DNA of 64,000 nt from Streptomyces sp. NBC_01571 (lineage in GTDB: Bacteria > Actinomycetota > Actinomycetes > Streptomycetales > Streptomycetaceae). The DNA is taken from assembly GCF_026339875.1 (NCBI RefSeq), contig NZ_JAPEPZ010000004.1, positions 105,799 to 169,798 of the forward strand, read 5' to 3'. The position numbers and the translations under genes were made by a program. Positions 33,370 to 41,986 of this stretch are shown here, piece after piece. The notes beneath the pieces are model-generated. The model searched no databases. It saw only the letters and a list, made by a program, of their open reading frames with translations, and had not been told where the DNA came from. The stretch's first letter is position 1; each line of letters begins with the position of its first letter.

Positions 33370-36084
33370 TCAGGGGCCTTGAGGCCGGTGCAGGGGCAAG
33401 GCGTGGAGCTCTGCGGGTATGCCGGTCAGCCCTCGAGCTTCCAGCGCCTGGCCGAGGGTGTAGTCGGACAGGTTGGCGCCGGACTCGATGAGCGTGGTGA
33501 GGGCGGTGAACCAAGTCGTCCCGAGCACGCGGGAGCTGCCGGGGGTCTGGCCGGGCGGCTCGGGCATCGGTGCGAGCTTGATCGTCTTGCGGTGGCCTTC
33601 CCACAGGGACGGCTCCCCGTACTCGGCGAGGAACGCGTCGTAGGCCTTCGTCTCCTGGCGCTCGTCCCAGACGGTCTCCGCGGTCCGGTACGCGGTGCGG
33701 GCGGCTTCCCGGATCGCGTCGCGCCGGCGGGCCACGGCCTGGTGCCGTGCGTGGGCGGCGTCGGCGCGCTCGACGAGGTCGCTGTCCACGCTCAGGACAT
33801 GGGCGACCTGGCCCCATGAGGCCTCCCAGGGGCGGCGGCTTCCCTTCTGGTCCCAGGCACGCTGCCCGAAGGGCCTGCTCGCTCCGGCGACCGGCTGCTG
33901 ACGCCGGTCCCGGCGCCAGTCGAAGCCGTAGCCCTCGACCGTGACGGGTTCCAGCGGCCCGGTGGCCGGGCGCTCCTCATCGGCCCGGCCCCAGGAGCTG
34001 ACCGTCCACGCGATGACGGCGTGCGTGCCCTGGAGGGTGACGGCCGCGACCTCGCGGTCGGGGAACTCCGCTCGGGCGAGCAGGGCGGCCTGCTCGGCGA
34101 GGGCCTCGCGCTCCGGGCCACTCAGGTGCTCCGCCAGGGTGGCGCCCCGGTCCCAGTTCTCCCACCGCGGTGTACTGCGCAGCGTCGTCCACCGGTTGGG
34201 GCGCGCCCCGGGCAGGACCCACTCCCGGCTGTAGCGCGGCACACCGCGGCGGGTGTAGCTGTGCTCGGTGACGTACGGACCGTCGTCCTCAGCGGTGAGA
34301 ACGACCAGGTGACCGGCGTGCGTCTGGGCGATCAGGAGCGCCTCGGAGTGCCGGGCGGCCACAGCCTCCACCACCTCCTCGGGGATGCGGCCGTGGTCGG
34401 TGCGCAGGCGGCGGTGGAACTCGGCCAGGATCTCCCGGGCGGCCTTGGCGTCGGCTTCAGCGCCGCGGCCGGTCAGCGGGCGGTGCACCCGGTTGGCGAA
34501 CTTCCACCAGTCGACCAGGCCGACGACGGCATCCTCCGCCTCGTCCACCGGTACGCCGGCGTCCTGCATCAGCATGCCGACGGCCATCTGCCGAAACGGC
34601 GCCTCCGCGGCCCGCTCCTGCACCTTGGCGGCGAGAGCGGAATTGATCACCGGCACCATGTCCAGGTAGTGCGCCCGGTCGACCCGGTTACGCAGGAAGG
34701 CGCGCAGCAGATCGGGATCGGCCGCGTCGTAGGCCAGGAGGAAGGAGTCGTCGGCGCGCACCGTGCACGAGGCGCGGACCCGCGCGGGTCGCGGCCCCCG
34801 GTCGGTCCACACCTCGTCCGCACGGGCGTAGCGGATCACCAGGCCTCCGTCCGGACGGCGCTCCTCGATCGTGTGGACCGTGTCGGGGCTGGGGGCGTCC
34901 GCAGTCGGTGGGTGGAGACGGGAGTGACCGCGCCGGTAGTCCTCGCGGCCGTAGGCCAGGTCGCGGAAGGCCGTGCTCCTGCTGGCCACGATGACCCGCA
35001 TGCCGGGTCGCAGCTGCGCGTTGACGCGCTTGTGCCAGTCGGTGAACCGCTCGCTTCCGTCGCCGAGCGCGTAGGCATCCTCGGCGTCGGGAACAAGGAC
35101 GACCCGGCCGTCATCGATGGCGTCCTGGTCGAGGAGGTTCATCCCCTGCCCGGGGTGGGGGTGCAGAACCGTAGTGCGGTCGGCCAGCCCCTGGAGCAGC
35201 AGCCCGACCTTCATGTACTGGCGCCGGGTGGCGTCCGCGGCCTCCTCGGCCTTCTTCCACTGGTGACTGCCCGGCTCCAGCGGCCGCCCCTGGTGGTCAC
35301 GGAACAGGCTGGCGAACTCGTCGGCGGCCGGGAACAGCCGCCCCTGCAGCGTGAGTTCGTTGAACACCACGTAGAGGCGCTCACCGTTGCGGACCAGGAA
35401 GAACGTCGCGGCGTTCGCCTTCTTCATCGCGGCGTTGAACCAGGGGTCCGCGCCGTAGCGGCGCTCGGTACGGCTGGGCACCAGGGCCACGATGCCCTTC
35501 GGCTCCGGCAGGACCTGGTCCAGGTGCCGGCCGTCGGCCAGCAGCCAGGCGAAGAAGTCGTCCAGGCCCTCGACGTCCAGGCCTCCGTCCTCGGCGGCCA
35601 CCATGCACTCCTGATCCGCGCTGAGGACCATCTGCCGCAGCACCACCGGCGTGTCCGCCCCCGCGGGTTCGCCGTCCCGCAGCATCTCGATGCCCTCGTC
35701 GATGCCGAGGTACAGGGTGATCGCCTCGATCCCCTCCTGCATGCGCGCGGCCTGTGCCTTCAGCGGCTGAAGCGCGCGGTGGGCGGCGTGCAGCTGCGCC
35801 TGCATCAGATCTCGGAGCCGCTTTGTGCGCCGGTCGACGTCGTCTTGCAGACGCTGTAGCCGGGCGAGCTGGCGGACCATGCTCGCCTTGGCCTCGACAG
35901 CCTGCTGGCCGGAAGCCTGAACGAGCCCGGTGCCCGGCTCGGTCGCGGGCTCGGCTCCGGCGGTCAACCGCTGCGCCTCGGAGCTGAGGCGGGAGAGTTC
36001 CTCGGTCAGCTGGGCGATCTCCGCGGCCGGTTCCAGGTCGGGGCCGGGGCTGGTCTGGCGAGGAGCGGGAAGGTAGTCGGTCAC
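33370..36084 (-). CDS. Large protein of unknown function
   Basis: 904 residues from the GTG at 36084, with GGAGGA five bases upstream; the frame extends to 36633 but is out of phase with the real gene there. N-terminal 150 residues are coiled coil (AAEIAQLTEELSRLSSEAQRL, ARLQRLQDDVDRRTKRLRDLMQAQLHAAH). A long mixed region follows with FFLVRNGERLYVVFNELTLQGRLFPAADEF, MRVIVASRSTAFRDLAYGREDYRRGHSRLHPP and a conserved-looking ALLIAQTHAGHLVVLTAEDDGPYV. No NTP-binding or nuclease motif recognised. Genes of this type recur on large Streptomyces plasmids; the role is unknown. Confidence 0.7.
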   Translation of the reverse strand: MTDYLPAPRQTSPGPDLEPAAEIAQLTEELSRLSSEAQRLTAGAEPATEPGTGLVQASGQQAVEAKASMVRQLARLQRLQDDVDRRTKRLRDLMQAQLHAAHRALQPLKAQAARMQEGIEAITLYLGIDEGIEMLRDGEPAGADTPVVLRQMVLSADQECMVAAEDGGLDVEGLDDFFAWLLADGRHLDQVLPEPKGIVALVPSRTERRYGADPWFNAAMKKANAATFFLVRNGERLYVVFNELTLQGRLFPAADEFASLFRDHQGRPLEPGSHQWKKAEEAADATRRQYMKVGLLLQGLADRTTVLHPHPGQGMNLLDQDAIDDGRVVLVPDAEDAYALGDGSERFTDWHKRVNAQLRPGMRVIVASRSTAFRDLAYGREDYRRGHSRLHPPTADAPSPDTVHTIEERRPDGGLVIRYARADEVWTDRGPRPARVRASCTVRADDSFLLAYDAADPDLLRAFLRNRVDRAHYLDMVPVINSALAAKVQERAAEAPFRQMAVGMLMQDAGVPVDEAEDAVVGLVDWWKFANRVHRPLTGRGAEADAKAAREILAEFHRRLRTDHGRIPEEVVEAVAARHSEALLIAQTHAGHLVVLTAEDDGPYVTEHSYTRRGVPRYSREWVLPGARPNRWTTLRSTPRWENWDRGATLAEHLSGPEREALAEQAALLARAEFPDREVAAVTLQGTHAVIAWTVSSWGRADEERPATGPLEPVTVEGYGFDWRRDRRQQPVAGASRPFGQRAWDQKGSRRPWEASWGQVAHVLSVDSDLVERADAAHARHQAVARRRDAIREAARTAYRTAETVWDERQETKAYDAFLAEYGEPSLWEGHRKTIKLAPMPEPPGQTPGSSRVLGTTWFTALTTLIESGANLSDYTLGQALEARGLTGIPAELHALPLHRPQGP

Positions 36085-36277
36085 AACTGTCCTCCGGGTG
36101 TTGGCCCGGCTTCTGGTGTGCCGGGGAGTGGCCGGGTCTGCCGTCGGGCAGGCGGGGCGAAGGCAGGGGGCGGCGGTGGAACGACCTGCGCTGCCGGGCC
36201 GGGGTGACGCCGGGCCGTGGGGGCACGGTCGGTGGCCCTGGCCCGGCGTCTCGGCGCTGGGGGCGTGCGGGGCTGGG

Positions 36278-37018
36278 TCAGAGGTCGCCGGGGGCGTCGG
36301 GATGGACGGGGCACGGGCCGAAGCCGGCGCCCTGGCTGGCGGGGTGCACGTGACGGCGGCCGGACAGGGTGCAGGCCGTCTTCGGGTCCTCGTTGCAGAA
36401 CTCGACGCAGGTGTCGTCCTGGATCTCGTCCAGCGCGTCATCGGTGCTGACCCTGGGCAGGCACCGGTGCCGGTCGGCCATCCGGTCCAGGCGCTCCAGG
36501 GTCCAGCCCTGCCCGTCGAACCCGGCCTGCGTGGTGATGCCGCCGCACCGCATGCAGCGGACCTCCTCCGCAACGGTGTGGCTGGTGCCGGAGCTGGAGA
36601 TGACCACCTCGAAGCCGTCCCGGGGCACAGCATCCGGATCGGCCAGTGCGGCGGTCTCGGCCCTGCCGGTGAGGAACTCCAGTAACTCCAGGGGCAGGTG
36701 GACCTCGTGTCCGCGCTGATGGACGCTGCGCACGGCGGCGCCGACGCTGCCGGAGACGGCCCGGCGGAGCCCGTCGACCTCCGTGGTGAGGCGCTCGACC
36801 TCGGCCTCGGCGTCCAGCAGTCGGCGCAGGACGGGCCCCATCTGCTCGCCCATGAACACGCTGAGGCTCAGGCAGTGAAGGGCGGGGTGGTCGTGGGCCA
36901 TGCAGGCGTGCACGTTCTGCGCCAGCTGGTGGACCAGGCTGTCATGGGCCGCCGGGGTGTCGCCTAACAGGGCGGCCAGCGTGCCGCGGTGGTCGTGGCT
37001 CAGGGGTGAGGGAGCCAT
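36278..37018 (-). CDS. Hypothetical protein with cysteine clusters
   Basis: 246 residues, CCGGAGGACCCCC before the ATG at 37018. Helical N-terminus (LVHQLAQNVHACMAHDHPALHC ... RLLDAEAEVERLTTEVDGLRRAVSG), then VRCMRCGGITTQAG (CxxC) and a C-terminal Cys/His-rich part (DTCVEFCNEDPKTACTLSGRRHVHPASQGAGFGPCPVHP) that may bind zinc. Upstream of the 904-residue gene and probably cotranscribed with it. Confidence 0.6.
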   Translation of the reverse strand: MAPSPLSHDHRGTLAALLGDTPAAHDSLVHQLAQNVHACMAHDHPALHCLSLSVFMGEQMGPVLRRLLDAEAEVERLTTEVDGLRRAVSGSVGAAVRSVHQRGHEVHLPLELLEFLTGRAETAALADPDAVPRDGFEVVISSSGTSHTVAEEVRCMRCGGITTQAGFDGQGWTLERLDRMADRHRCLPRVSTDDALDEIQDDTCVEFCNEDPKTACTLSGRRHVHPASQGAGFGPCPVHPDAPGDL

Positions 37019-37076
37019 GGGGGTCCTCCGGTTCGAGTCGTCTTGCAGGGAGCGAGCGAGGCGCCGCTGACGGGGT

Positions 37077-37301
37077 TCACGGACGTTTTGGGTTGGCCAG
37101 TGCGTCGAGCACCTTGGCGATGACGGCGCCGGGCCAGAAAGCGATGACGACGGCGAGGAACAGCGTCACGGCGGCGGGCATCTGGTCGGCGGCCATGCGC
37201 AACAGGGGAATCTCGTCGAGCAGTTCCTCGACGACGGCAGCGAGGAGGACGATCCCGGCGAGCCAGAGGAGGAGTGCGAGCGCGCAGAGGATGCCGGTCA
37301 C
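37077..37301 (-). CDS. Small membrane protein
   Basis: 74 residues from the GTG at 37301. Two hydrophobic helices: GILCALALLLWLAGIVLLAAVVEEL and AVTLFLAVVIAFWPGAVIAKVLDAL. Unknown function. It may be coupled to a short upstream frame through a GTGA overlap. Confidence 0.55.
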   Translation of the reverse strand: MTGILCALALLLWLAGIVLLAAVVEELLDEIPLLRMAADQMPAAVTLFLAVVIAFWPGAVIAKVLDALANPKRP

Positions 37302-37402
37302 GGTGCGCCCGCCTCGGGCCTGCGCCCGATGCGCCCCGATCGGCGGTTCGGGAAGGTGCTCGGCCGGAGGCGCGGTTCGGTGGCGCTCGTGTGGTTGGGC
37401 AA
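37298..37402 (-). CDS. Possible 34-residue leader peptide
   Basis: A TTG at 37402 has GAGGGAGGACCCC upstream and opens a 34-residue Arg/Pro-rich frame whose stop overlaps the membrane-protein start as GTGA. The ribosome site is strong but the peptide has no recognisable feature, so it may be only a leader that couples translation. Confidence 0.3.
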   Translation of the reverse strand: MPNHTSATEPRLRPSTFPNRRSGRIGRRPEAGAP

Positions 37403-37464
37403 GGGGTCCTCCCTCGATGGGGGCTCCAGCGAGATGGAGCCGGGAGCGTGAGGAGCAGCGATGA

Positions 37465-37518
37465 GTGTCGCTTATAAGCTACACCCGGTGTCGTGTATAG
37501 GCGACACCCTTGGTGTCG
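37465..37518. promoter_or_regulatory. Operator repeats upstream of the XRE regulator
   Basis: Two related palindromes in tandem: GTGTCGCTTATAAGCTACAC (37465-37484, one mismatched pair), and GGTGTCG (37487-37493) facing CGACACC (37502-37508) around TGTATAGG. A further GGTGTCG lies at 37512-37518. The TATA-rich centres may include the -10 element. Placed 15-70 bp before the regulator start, this looks like an autoregulatory operator. Confidence 0.65.
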
Positions 37519-37532
37519 GCTACCGTTTGCTC

Positions 37533-37811
37533 ATGCCGAACGAGCCCGCTGACACTGCCGACCCCGCCGTTCTGGCGCGTCGACAGGCCCTCGGCAGGCG
37601 GTTGAAGGAGCTGCGCGGTCGCGCGGGCCTGTCTCAGGCGCAGCTGGCGCTGGCCGCCGGGATGAACCGCGTCTTCTACGTGGGCGTCGAGGGTGGCCGG
37701 CGCAACGTGTCCGTGGACAAGGTGTTCGCCCTGGCTGACGCCCTTGGCGTTGACGTGGAGGACCTTTTCCGCGACCTGGACAGCCTGATCGCCGATCCCA
37801 ACCCCAGGTGA
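37533..37811 (+). CDS. XRE-family transcriptional regulator
   Basis: 92 residues from the ATG at 37533; an in-frame ATG at 37461 would put the operator repeats inside the gene. Residues about 18-75 are a standard XRE helix-turn-helix: RLKELRGRAGLSQAQLALAAGMNRVFYVGVEGGRRNVSVDKVFALADALGVDVEDLF. It is one of very few rightward genes, divergent from the small membrane-protein unit on its left, and lies head-to-tail against the leftward SSB-TGT operon. It probably represses itself and perhaps the neighbouring unit. Confidence 0.8.
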   Translation: MPNEPADTADPAVLARRQALGRRLKELRGRAGLSQAQLALAAGMNRVFYVGVEGGRRNVSVDKVFALADALGVDVEDLFRDLDSLIADPNPR

Positions 37812-37928
37812 CCCGCCGCGCGTGACCGGTGTCGAGGCGCCTCGAGCCCGACTGCCCGCTCGCCGTCACGGCGGTGGGGACCGGCGCGAGGCCGTCCAAG
37901 AGGAATGTGCCAGTGGCGGTCAGGGTGG

Positions 37929-38612
37929 TCATGTCGGGTCTCCGAACAGGGTGGGGGCGGTGTGGAGTTCGCTCGTCCACGCCAGGAGGCGGGGGAGGTT
38001 GGTGTCGGGGCCGTAGGCGAGGTAGGTGCCGTCGGCCGTGGTGCAGCCGAAGGCCTGCGCGATGCGCAGGCGTCGGCGGGAGTTGACCCGGCCCATGTGG
38101 ACGGCCAAGCCGCGCTCGCGGGCCTGCTGGGCCAGTCGGTGGGCGGCCGGTGAGATTTTCCACTCGGTGGAGCCCGCGAGGAACAGCACATCGATCGCGT
38201 CCCAGGGGATGAGGCCGTCCTCTTCGCTGCCGTCCTGAGCGGCGAACGCGACCGGGATCCCGAGCGAGCGGATGCTCCCCAGCCAGGGCAGGGATTCTGC
38301 GAGGGTGGCCGCGGCGTCCATGGGGACATCGGGGGCCACGGCCCACAGGCAGAGGTCGGGCCCGTAGCGCTGGACGGTGGCCCTCAGCCACGCGAACCAG
38401 GCGTCGGCGCCGGGCCAGCCCTTGCCGAACTTGCCGTTGTCGCAGGCGTAGTGGGTGCCGGGCGGGATCAGGTTGCCCTGGGCCGGGGTCGTCATGCAGC
38501 CGAGCAGGCCGGCCTGCATGGCGGCCCGGACCTCAGGCCCGGAGGGTGTTGCCAGGTACAGCACGGCTCGGGCCAGACCGGAGACGGGCAGGGCGCGGGG
38601 GCATGCGGGCAC
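37929..38612 (-). CDS. TGT-like (possible DpdA-type) protein
   Basis: 227 residues. The sequence has the look of a short tRNA-guanine-transglycosylase-type barrel: YACDNGKFG matches the xDxGxF position of the base-binding aspartate, then LWAVAPDVPMDAAATLAE, IPVAFAAQDG, VLFLAGSTEWKISP and AVHMGRVNSRRRLRIAQAFGC ... DGTYLAYGPD. Related proteins are frequent in actinophages. TGT relatives of the DpdA type insert 7-deazaguanine into DNA; whether this one does is unproven. It follows a PP-loop ATPase gene and lies in a cluster with DprA and SSB. Confidence 0.5.
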   Translation of the reverse strand: MPACPRALPVSGLARAVLYLATPSGPEVRAAMQAGLLGCMTTPAQGNLIPPGTHYACDNGKFGKGWPGADAWFAWLRATVQRYGPDLCLWAVAPDVPMDAAATLAESLPWLGSIRSLGIPVAFAAQDGSEEDGLIPWDAIDVLFLAGSTEWKISPAAHRLAQQARERGLAVHMGRVNSRRRLRIAQAFGCTTADGTYLAYGPDTNLPRLLAWTSELHTAPTLFGDPT

Positions 38613-38660
38613 GCATGAGGAAGTCCTTCCGGACGAAGACGGCGGGCGAAGGAGGGGCGG

Positions 38661-39887
38661 TCAGGCGAGGGGGAGCTGTGCGGAGGCGTCCGCGAGGTGG
38701 GCGCGCCACTCTTTCTCGAAGTTCTTGTCCTGCTTGTCGATCACGCGGGCGGGGGCGGTGGTGAAGAGTTCCTCAGCCATGGGCCGGGCCGCGCCGCGGG
38801 GGCGCAGCCACGCTTGGGCCCGTCCGTACTGGTGGTCGCGTTCGACGTCGAGGCTGTGCCGCTGGGAGACGCGAGCCAGTTTCTGGGCGAGTTGCTGGGG
38901 TCGGCCGAGGTCGATGCGCTCGGTGGAGCGCATGACGGGGCGGTTCTTGCCGTCGGCGGACAGCAGGAACAGGCGCCGGACGCGGTAGAGGGCCCAGGGC
39001 ATGTCGAGCTCGCGCTCGAAGGCCTCCAGGCAGGCCCGGTCCCGTTCCTGGGTGGGGTCGAAGAGCTCCAGCAGGCTCTTCTTCCCGTACAGCTTCGCGT
39101 TCGGGTTGAGGCTCATCGCCGTGTACTCCAGCCGCAGCACCTCACCGGCGATCTCCGGGTGATCGCGCATCCGTTCCAGGTGCGCTGGCAGGGACCCCAT
39201 GGACGCGGAGAAGCAGCAGAACGTGCAGTAGGACTTGGGCCAGTGCACCCCGAACCGCTCCAAGAGGTAGGCCTCGCACGCCTGGCGTCCCCAGCCCCAG
39301 TCGATCAGAGGGAAGGCACCGGTGCGCCCGGGCACCTTCGAGTTGGCCTCGTCCTTCAGGCTCCGCGACGCTTCGTCGGCGTTGAAGCCGATGATCTGGC
39401 GGAAGGGGCGCCCGCCCATGACGGCGCCGATCCACCGGTCTCCGACGTCGGCCTTCGCGCGGAGACTGCATTTGCGGGTGCCGGCCACTTGGGGAACGGT
39501 GCCGACGGACTCCATCTCCTCCCACAGCGTCCACGCGCCGCGGGCGTGGAGGCGTTCGGGGCGGTGGGAGTCGTCGAGGACGGTGATGCCGTCGGCGGCG
39601 AGGTGGCCGTTGCGGGCGAGCTGGACGAACCTGACGCCGTGCTCGCGCAGCAGCGGCAGCATGAACTCCTCGGCCAGGAGGCGGGTCTCGGGCCACTCGC
39701 TGCCGGTGGCCATGTAGAGGACGACGGTGCGGTCCAGGTCGATGCCGTGGCCGGCCGGGTCGGTGAGCATCTTCGCGAGGTAGGCCGTCGAGTCGGCGCC
39801 CAGGCCCCAGTTGATGACCGTGTCGATGTCGTCGGTGGCGGTGAGGCCCGGCAGGGCCAGCGTGTAGGCGGTGCGCGCGGACGGCAT
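38661..39887 (-). CDS. PP-loop ATPase, PAPS-reductase-like
   Basis: 408 residues. N-terminal TVINWGLGADSTAYLAKML is a variant PP-loop (SGGxDS becomes GLGADST). VVLYMATGSEWPETRLLAEEFMLPLLREHGV and TRKCSLRAKADVGDRWI are typical of PAPS-reductase-fold nucleotide modification enzymes. A cysteine cluster, YCTFCCFSASMG, may hold metal. The C-terminal part is basic. Phages carry such genes beside 7-deazapurine genes. Here it is directly upstream of the TGT-like gene with a 48-bp gap, so they may act in one pathway, activating a base or carboxylate with ATP. Confidence 0.65.
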   Translation of the reverse strand: MPSARTAYTLALPGLTATDDIDTVINWGLGADSTAYLAKMLTDPAGHGIDLDRTVVLYMATGSEWPETRLLAEEFMLPLLREHGVRFVQLARNGHLAADGITVLDDSHRPERLHARGAWTLWEEMESVGTVPQVAGTRKCSLRAKADVGDRWIGAVMGGRPFRQIIGFNADEASRSLKDEANSKVPGRTGAFPLIDWGWGRQACEAYLLERFGVHWPKSYCTFCCFSASMGSLPAHLERMRDHPEIAGEVLRLEYTAMSLNPNAKLYGKKSLLELFDPTQERDRACLEAFERELDMPWALYRVRRLFLLSADGKNRPVMRSTERIDLGRPQQLAQKLARVSQRHSLDVERDHQYGRAQAWLRPRGAARPMAEELFTTAPARVIDKQDKNFEKEWRAHLADASAQLPLA

Positions 39888-39897
39888 GACGAGGTCC

Positions 39898-40452
39898 TCA
39901 CCGGGGGTCGGGCGGTATGGGGAGCGGAGCCTGGCGGCGGTCGGGGGGCCGGGGTGCGCTGCAGGGCCGGACCAGGCGGGCCATGTCGGCCTCGTCGAAG
40001 TCCCAGAAGTCGGGACGTGCGGCGGCGGACAGCAGCAGGCAGTAATGCTCCTTGGCTGCGGTGGAGGAGTCGGAGGCGAGCGGCAGGCGGTCCAGAGGCA
40101 GCCGGTCGAAGATCGCTCCCGTCTGGTACAGGCCCTGAATGGCCGTGCACACCGTCCAGGGCTTGGCGGGGTCGCGACTGCCCCATGCGTCGGCGAGGAG
40201 GGAGCCCGGCGGCAGCGGGGGCAGCGTCGCGGTGTCGTCGCCGAAGGCGAAGAGGCAGGCTCCTTCGACGTCGAGCACGCTGACGAGCCCCATGAAGTCG
40301 GCGGATTCGTCCTCGTTGAGCACCAGGTAGGCGGCGGCTCCGTCGTACTGCGCGGTAAGGGTGTCGGCGATCAGGCGGGCCAGGGCGTTGTTGGCTTCGC
40401 GGATGCGGGCGGTGGCGTCGATGTACTGGTTCCAGGTGGTGTCCGTGGTCAC
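39898..40452 (-). CDS. Hypothetical protein
   Basis: 184 residues from the GTG at 40452; the frame extends to 40512 without a better site. Visible: ATARIREANNALARLIADTLTAQYDGAAAYLVLNEDESADFMGL and LLLSAAARPDFWDFDEADMARLV. No family recognised. It lies between dprA and the PP-loop gene in the P1 operon, 10 bp from the latter. Confidence 0.55.
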   Translation of the reverse strand: MTTDTTWNQYIDATARIREANNALARLIADTLTAQYDGAAAYLVLNEDESADFMGLVSVLDVEGACLFAFGDDTATLPPLPPGSLLADAWGSRDPAKPWTVCTAIQGLYQTGAIFDRLPLDRLPLASDSSTAAKEHYCLLLSAAARPDFWDFDEADMARLVRPCSAPRPPDRRQAPLPIPPDPR

Positions 40453-40527
40453 GGCGGGTCCTTCTTGCGGGGCCCGTGCCCGGATCGGGGAGTGTCCGGG
40501 CACGGGCGGCATCGGGGGGCGTGGGGA

Positions 40528-41364
40528 TCAGAGGAGAAGGAGCGCGTGGGAGGGGGTGGGGCAGGAGAGGGCGAGGCCCTCGTCGAGCAGGTGGGCGTTG
40601 CCGCCGGAGTGGAGGCTGCCGTCGGAGGGGACGGCCAGCAGGCGCCGCTTGCGGGCGATGGCGGCCTCGGCGGTGCGCAGCGCCTGGGAGTGGTCCAGGG
40701 CCTCGATGAGGATCACCGCCCGGGCGAGGGCGGCAAGCAGGTGGGCGCTGGCCTTGAGGGTTGCGCCACTGGCCACGGTGCCGGGGCGGTAGAGGCTGAC
40801 GGCCGCGCCTCCGTCGCTGGTGATGGACCTCAGGAGGGGAGTGTGGTTGTGGGGGTGGGCCTGGTCCAGGCCGCGGGGCAGGACGGCGAGCGTCGGCCCG
40901 TTCAGCAGGGCGGCCTCGTGGGCGGCGGCGTCCACGCCGTAGGCGAGGCTCGCGGCGACGGTGTGGCCGGACTCGGAGATGGCTCCGGCGAACTCCCGGG
41001 CGCGGGCGATGGTCTCCGGGCTGGGTGCGCGGTTGCCGGTTACGACGATCGTGCTCGTGGTGAGCTGGGGCAGGTGGTCGTGTCCGCGGACCCACAGCCC
41101 CAGCGGACAGGCGGGGCCGAGATCGGCGAGCGCGGCGGGCCACTGCGGGTCGGTGGGGATGAGGAAGCGGCACGACAACTGGGCGTTGGACAGCTCGGCT
41201 TCCGGCTGGAGATGGGACAGGCGGCCGGTGTTGTCGCAGCGGACCCGCTGCTCCCACACTTCGGCTGGGGAGTGCTGGGCGAGGTCGGCGGCGACCTGGT
41301 CGGGGGTGAAGTGGGCGGAGAGCGCGGCGCGGGCGGCGCGTTCGGACAGGGCGGATGCGGGCAT
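40528..41364 (-). CDS. DprA/Smf-like DNA processing protein
   Basis: 278 residues. Rossmann-like DprA core with STIVVTGNRAPSPETIARAREFAGAISESGHTVAASLAYGVDAAAHEAAL (the GSR and GID-AH motifs, here GNR and GVDAAAH), GPTLAVLPRGLDQAHPHNH, and ATLKASAHLLAALARAVILIEALDHSQALRTAEAAIARKRRLLAVP. Chromosomal DprA loads RecA on incoming single strands. Next to a plasmid SSB it probably protects or processes single-stranded DNA after transfer. Shorter than chromosomal DprA, lacking the C-terminal winged domain. Confidence 0.82.
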   Translation of the reverse strand: MPASALSERAARAALSAHFTPDQVAADLAQHSPAEVWEQRVRCDNTGRLSHLQPEAELSNAQLSCRFLIPTDPQWPAALADLGPACPLGLWVRGHDHLPQLTTSTIVVTGNRAPSPETIARAREFAGAISESGHTVAASLAYGVDAAAHEAALLNGPTLAVLPRGLDQAHPHNHTPLLRSITSDGGAAVSLYRPGTVASGATLKASAHLLAALARAVILIEALDHSQALRTAEAAIARKRRLLAVPSDGSLHSGGNAHLLDEGLALSCPTPSHALLLL

Positions 41365-41428
41365 GGCGGAGCTCCGTCGGTCGGATGAAGGGGTGGAGAG
41401 AGAGCCCGGGCGAGGGGCGGGCGGTGGT

Positions 41429-41938
41429 CTACGTCTGACGGCCGGTCGGGTGGAGCCAGCCTTCGGCGCGCTTCTGCTCCCACCAGCGCGGCGGCTGGCC
41501 GGGGCTGGGAGCGGGCTGTGGGGCTGAGGCGGCGGGTTGGACGGCCGGTTGCGGGGGACCGGGGACGTGGGGTGAGTGCACCTGGGCTGCCTGGGGCGGG
41601 AGACTGGCGGCGGTGTAGGCGATCCGGGCGCGCAGGCTCACGCCGATCTCGTCGGCGCTGACCAGGATGCTGCTGTCGGGGGCGCCCGTGATGCGGCCGT
41701 GGACGATGACCTCCACGCCGTCGACGAGGGACTCGGCGGCGTTGCGGGCCAGGTCCCGCCAGGCGGTGCAGATGTAGTGGATCGGTGCTGCGTCGCGCCA
41801 CTGGCGGGCCTGGGCGTCCCATTCGCTCGGCACGGTCGTGAGCCGGAAGCGGGTGACGGGGATGCCGGAGTCGGTGAACCGGGTCTCCGGGGAGCCGGTG
41901 ACGGTACCGATGAACGGGACAGTGGGCGCCTTGGGCAT
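41429..41938 (-). CDS. ssb: Single-stranded DNA-binding protein
   Basis: 169 residues from the ATG at 41938, seven bases after GGAGGT; a GTG at 41953 would sit on that ribosome site. The OB fold is plain: FIGTVTGSPETRFTDSGIPVTRFRLTTVP, APIHYICTAWRDLARNAAESLVDGVEVIVHGRITG. A Pro/Gln-rich linker leads to WWEQKRAEGWLHP; the acidic DDDxPF tip of chromosomal SSB is absent, as often in plasmid versions. First gene after promoter P1. Confidence 0.88.
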   Translation of the reverse strand: MPKAPTVPFIGTVTGSPETRFTDSGIPVTRFRLTTVPSEWDAQARQWRDAAPIHYICTAWRDLARNAAESLVDGVEVIVHGRITGAPDSSILVSADEIGVSLRARIAYTAASLPPQAAQVHSPHVPGPPQPAVQPAASAPQPAPSPGQPPRWWEQKRAEGWLHPTGRQT

Positions 41939-41958
41939 GAACAACACCTCCACTACTC

Positions 41959-41986
41959 ATAATAGATGCAAATGAACGGGCGTCAA
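41959..41986 (-). promoter_or_regulatory. Promoter P1 (ssb-dprA-PP-loop-TGT operon)
   Basis: Minus-strand -10 TATTAT (41964-41959), 16-bp spacer, -35 TTGACG (41986-41981). The leftmost of ten copies. The upstream GCAGGTCAGAGG box is mostly replaced by a GC-rich palindrome overlapping the end of the upstream gene. Confidence 0.75.

Noticed and set aside
34021..35859. 612-residue plus-strand open frame
   Set aside because: Antisense to the 904-residue gene, which has a strong ribosome site; the plus frame is low-complexity.
39356..41257. 633-residue minus frame across dprA and the PP-loop gene
   Set aside because: Arg/Pro-rich and out of phase with two genes that carry recognisable motifs.
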